Shown here: positions 61,289 to 64,000 of the stretch, piece after piece
Position numbering within the stretch: the stretch's first letter is position 1
Layout: every line of letters begins with the position of its first letter
Source of the DNA: Pseudopyrenochaeta lycopersici
Taxonomy: Eukaryota; Ascomycota; Dothideomycetes; Pleosporales; Pseudopyrenochaetaceae
Direction of reading: 5' to 3'
Length of the DNA stretch: 64,000 bases
NCBI GenBank assembly: GCA_003313425.1
Contig: NHZP01000019.1
Coordinates: 496,001 to 560,000, forward strand
Position numbers and translations under genes: made by a program
The notes under the pieces: generated by a model
The model's input: only the letters and a program-made list of their open reading frames with translations
Told to the model about the DNA's origin: nothing
Database searches by the model: none

Positions 61289-63045
61289 TTATATCCTGAA
61301 ATTAGGGAAGGATTCAATGAGGCTGCCAAATGCGCTGCTTCTCCATGTATCGTGCTCTAGCTTCGTCTCGTTCAACCCAAATAGCATGTTTACCGCGCTT
61401 CCATTTTTGTATGCTGGCCACGTCACGTCAAATCCCGGAACTGAGCTACATTAGTTACTTTTTTATGATATCAGGGATTCAGCGACTTACCGTCATGACC
61501 ATTTGGTGTATAGTCATTTATGAAACTTATCCACATGCGGCTCATAAGAATGCTGACATGTTTATACTTGTCCCGTATTTCGGTAGAGTTGGAAGCCATT
61601 TTATTGTTTTCGAATCCCACGCTATCGAAATTCCGGAAGACGAATGGGACGTCCTGAAAGTGAGCGACACCAAATACCTCTGGGTCCATGTCGCTCGGTA
61701 AAACGTCGAAGCGGTAGCTATATATGGGCACGCCATACTGTGCCCACTTTTCGGTGACATAGCGTCTTGGGGCATCAAACATGATATCGCCGAGATACAA
61801 AGCGGCATTTCCAAAGAGTGCTCCGTACTCGGGACCTGGTGACTGCAAGACTGTACCAAGGTGTTTCTCTAGCATCTCGCTGGACATTTTGTCTAAGTAT
61901 TCGCCCACTATAGTGTCGATGGTTGTATTCGATATACCTGGCCATGATGCAGCGAGGTACGTTCGGAAATCAGCAGAGTTGTTCCCCTTGAACCCAGATT
62001 GTACTAGGAACGCAGTGCCCTCATTTCTGCAGGTGCCGACAAGAAGAGGCCGCTTTATAAATTTGCCATCCCTTACAGCTTCTGAGGCGAGCTCTTGGAT
62101 CAACTCCCCATCTAGGACAGGGATGAAAAAGCCTCCAACCGAAGCAGCATTTAGCGTTTCTGCATCGATAGATCGAAGGCATTCCAAACTGTCAGTCGAG
62201 TTTGAGCAGCCCGCACGGTTGACAATCTGATCATAAAAGAAGTCTTGTTCTTCCAGTGAAAGCAGTGGAGCACCGGCGACTGATGCCCCGCTCTGGGCGA
62301 TCGCTGCGTGAAATAGTCCATCATCACGCCCCTCATTGGCGATGTACAGGTTTCCAACCGCGAACGCACCGGCTGATTGTCCACCTATAGTCACCCGAGA
62401 TCGGTCTCCACCGAATCCAGCGATATTCTCCTGGATCCAGCGAAGAGCCAGTCTCTGGTCGTGAAGTCCCAGGTTGCCGATTTTGGATTCATACACGGCG
62501 CTCCCAGGCAGAGCACCGAAGGCTGCGATTCGGTAATTGAAGCTAACGCCGATGATTGGCTTGCCCATATTGACGGACTCTTCGACAATGAATGATAAGT
62601 TATACCTCTGGTCCGCACTTCCACCTTCCACGAAGCCGCCACCATATAACCATGCCAAGACTGGGAGACTAGTAGAGTTGTCGACGCCGGATGGTCGCAC
62701 AACGTTGAGAGTCAGACAATCCTCGCTCTCCTCGTGAGTAAAGCCATTTTGGCTGAATCCGGGAAGGCCAGCAGGAATAGAGTAGCACCAAGGTCCGTAG
62801 GTTGTTGCTGGTCGTTCGTTCCATGTCTCGTCTAGTGACTGGGGGCGTCTGAGTCTCAAATTTCCGACTGGAGGTTTTGCAAATGGTATTCCCAAGAAGA
62901 AGTCCTGATCATAGTGCGAGTTTCGCACTCCAATGAGTGTGCCGTTTGTCACGGTAACTGTAGGCTGACTCTGTGTACCACAAGCGCCAGCAAGACATGT
63001 TCCGAGTGTTGAAAGGAGAGAGATGCTACCCATTAATGAAGGCAT
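61289..63045 (-). CDS. Secreted type-B carboxylesterase/lipase (2 exons)
   Basis: Alpha/beta-hydrolase of about 568 aa from the ATG at 63045. Exons are 61491-63045 and 61289-61440; the intron (GTAAGT to CTCAG) joins TPNGHD to VPGFDVTWPAYKNG. A signal peptide is present (SLMGSISLLSTLGTCLAGA). Oxyanion loop is YGGGF at about residue 134-138; nucleophile Ser about 224 in GGQSAG; acid in RNEGT; base His in GVAHFQDVPFVF. There are several N-glycosylation sites. Disulphide positions near the start (Cys in GPWCYS and ESEDCLTLNV) match fungal cholinesterase/lipase-type enzymes. The end (TWRSSAFGSLIESF) is short but complete. Natural substrate unknown. Confidence 0.9.
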
Positions 63046-64000
63046 TGTGTAAAGTATCAAAGAAAGGTTTCTACAGTATCATCATGTGGATTCTCCTTCT
63101 CCCATTCGGACTTTATCTATACGGCTACATTGTAGAAAAACAGTCCGTTTGAGCTCCCCAATCACTAGGATCATCGTATCCAAAGTTTCCGGATGCCCCG
63201 GCAAAACGATCCCTACCAATACAAAATTTGAATTGCAGGTGTTCGGAAGTCAGCCCACGTTTATTTGTTATCTCCGAGAACTTCCAACAATAACGACGAC
63301 AATCATGAGTTGTAGCTACAAGATCATGTATTTTCGTCCGAACAGCAATGTAGGGCGCTTTGCTGTAGTCAGGACATAATATCAAAAAGGGGATAGGGCG
63401 TGTGGTAGAAGGGCCGACACTGATTGTAAATCAAGAGTGCTAGTTAAGCCACTTTGAGTGGATTAGCTCAGCAACTATCGCATGTTACCGAAATGCAGGC
63501 CAGCCCCCGGGTATATTCTCCTAGAAAATTTCTCCTCCCTTCACACAATGAGTATGTAATTAGCCTTTCCAAGCCAAACATTATTTTCAGCATTATTGAC
63601 CTGATTACGGACTCGATTATTTCCCTGACTTGTTATACTCGTTTGATTTTTAATTACTCTATGATTAAAGTTGATGTCTCGGCATATGCTCTTAACGCCT
63701 TGTTGGTCTAAAGTCCATAGCGGGAGTAATTTACAGAGCCATTTCTGAGAATAAAAAACATTCCTGCGTAATTTAGCAGTTAAACTCGATTTCTCAGAGT
63801 CGATCATCCATAAGCGACATGGTCGAAGTAGCTTCAGATCCAACTCAACTACGATATTGTTTACACAGTGTTTCTATAAGTGTATTAGAGGCACTATGCA
63901 TAATTACATTATATTATGCAGGACTATTTATCTATTTAATACTGAACGAGAAGCTTTCGTAGAATGATGGCATCGCTCAGTTAACGGAGGTCTAGAAGTG
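63046..64000. other. Right edge, no gene seen
   Basis: Upstream region of the esterase followed by AT-rich sequence from about 63540. Open frames are short and not recognisable. Confidence 0.4.

Overview
The window is nuclear DNA of a filamentous ascomycete. Genes carry short GT-AG introns (about 45-65 bp), often with a CTAAC-like branch point, and are packed on both strands. The families present (Zn2Cys6 regulators, HET-domain proteins, PTH11-like rhodopsin-fold receptors, DUF3112, a class I chitin synthase) are those of Pezizomycotina. The overall look suggests Dothideomycetes/Pleosporales, but that placement is an inference. No rRNA, tRNA, CRISPR or prokaryotic operon structure was seen.

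Layout. (1) 0.3-14 kb is accessory and partly decayed. It holds a secreted six-hairpin glycosidase-like gene, a rhodopsin-fold receptor-like gene, a small nucleotidyltransferase-like gene, a pseudogene with in-frame stops, one intact P450, one broken P450 and an AT-rich, RIP-like island (about 12.95-13.66 kb). (2) 14-24.4 kb holds a multi-span membrane protein with a reading-frame anomaly, an Hsp31/DJ-1 gene with a GC-AG intron, a class I methyltransferase, and a Zn2Cys6 regulator divergent from a DUF2264 gene. (3) 26-39 kb and 46-50.6 kb are a conserved housekeeping core: class I chitin synthase, DUF218 protein, RIB7, UBC12, ILV5, a sugar transporter, an eIF2B-like protein, ERV25 and an SDR. 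(4) 39.4-45.3 kb interrupts this core with a membrane-anchored HET gene, a DUF3112 gene and a cupin-like gene. (5) 51-63 kb is accessory again: a second HET gene, then a full-length HET-NACHT-WD40 (NLR-type) gene with 15 near-identical 42-residue WD repeats, set between AT-rich gene-poor stretches, a decayed coding relic, and a secreted carboxylesterase.

The main point of interest is the 20-kb stretch with three HET-domain genes ending in the NLR. It has the architecture of fungal vegetative-incompatibility (het-d/e/r-like) genes: a HET death effector, a NACHT switch and a highly repetitive WD40 sensor. Exon boundaries were worked out by eye from splice consensus, phase and family resemblance. 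Phase arithmetic was checked for the models given, but no transcript evidence or database search was available.
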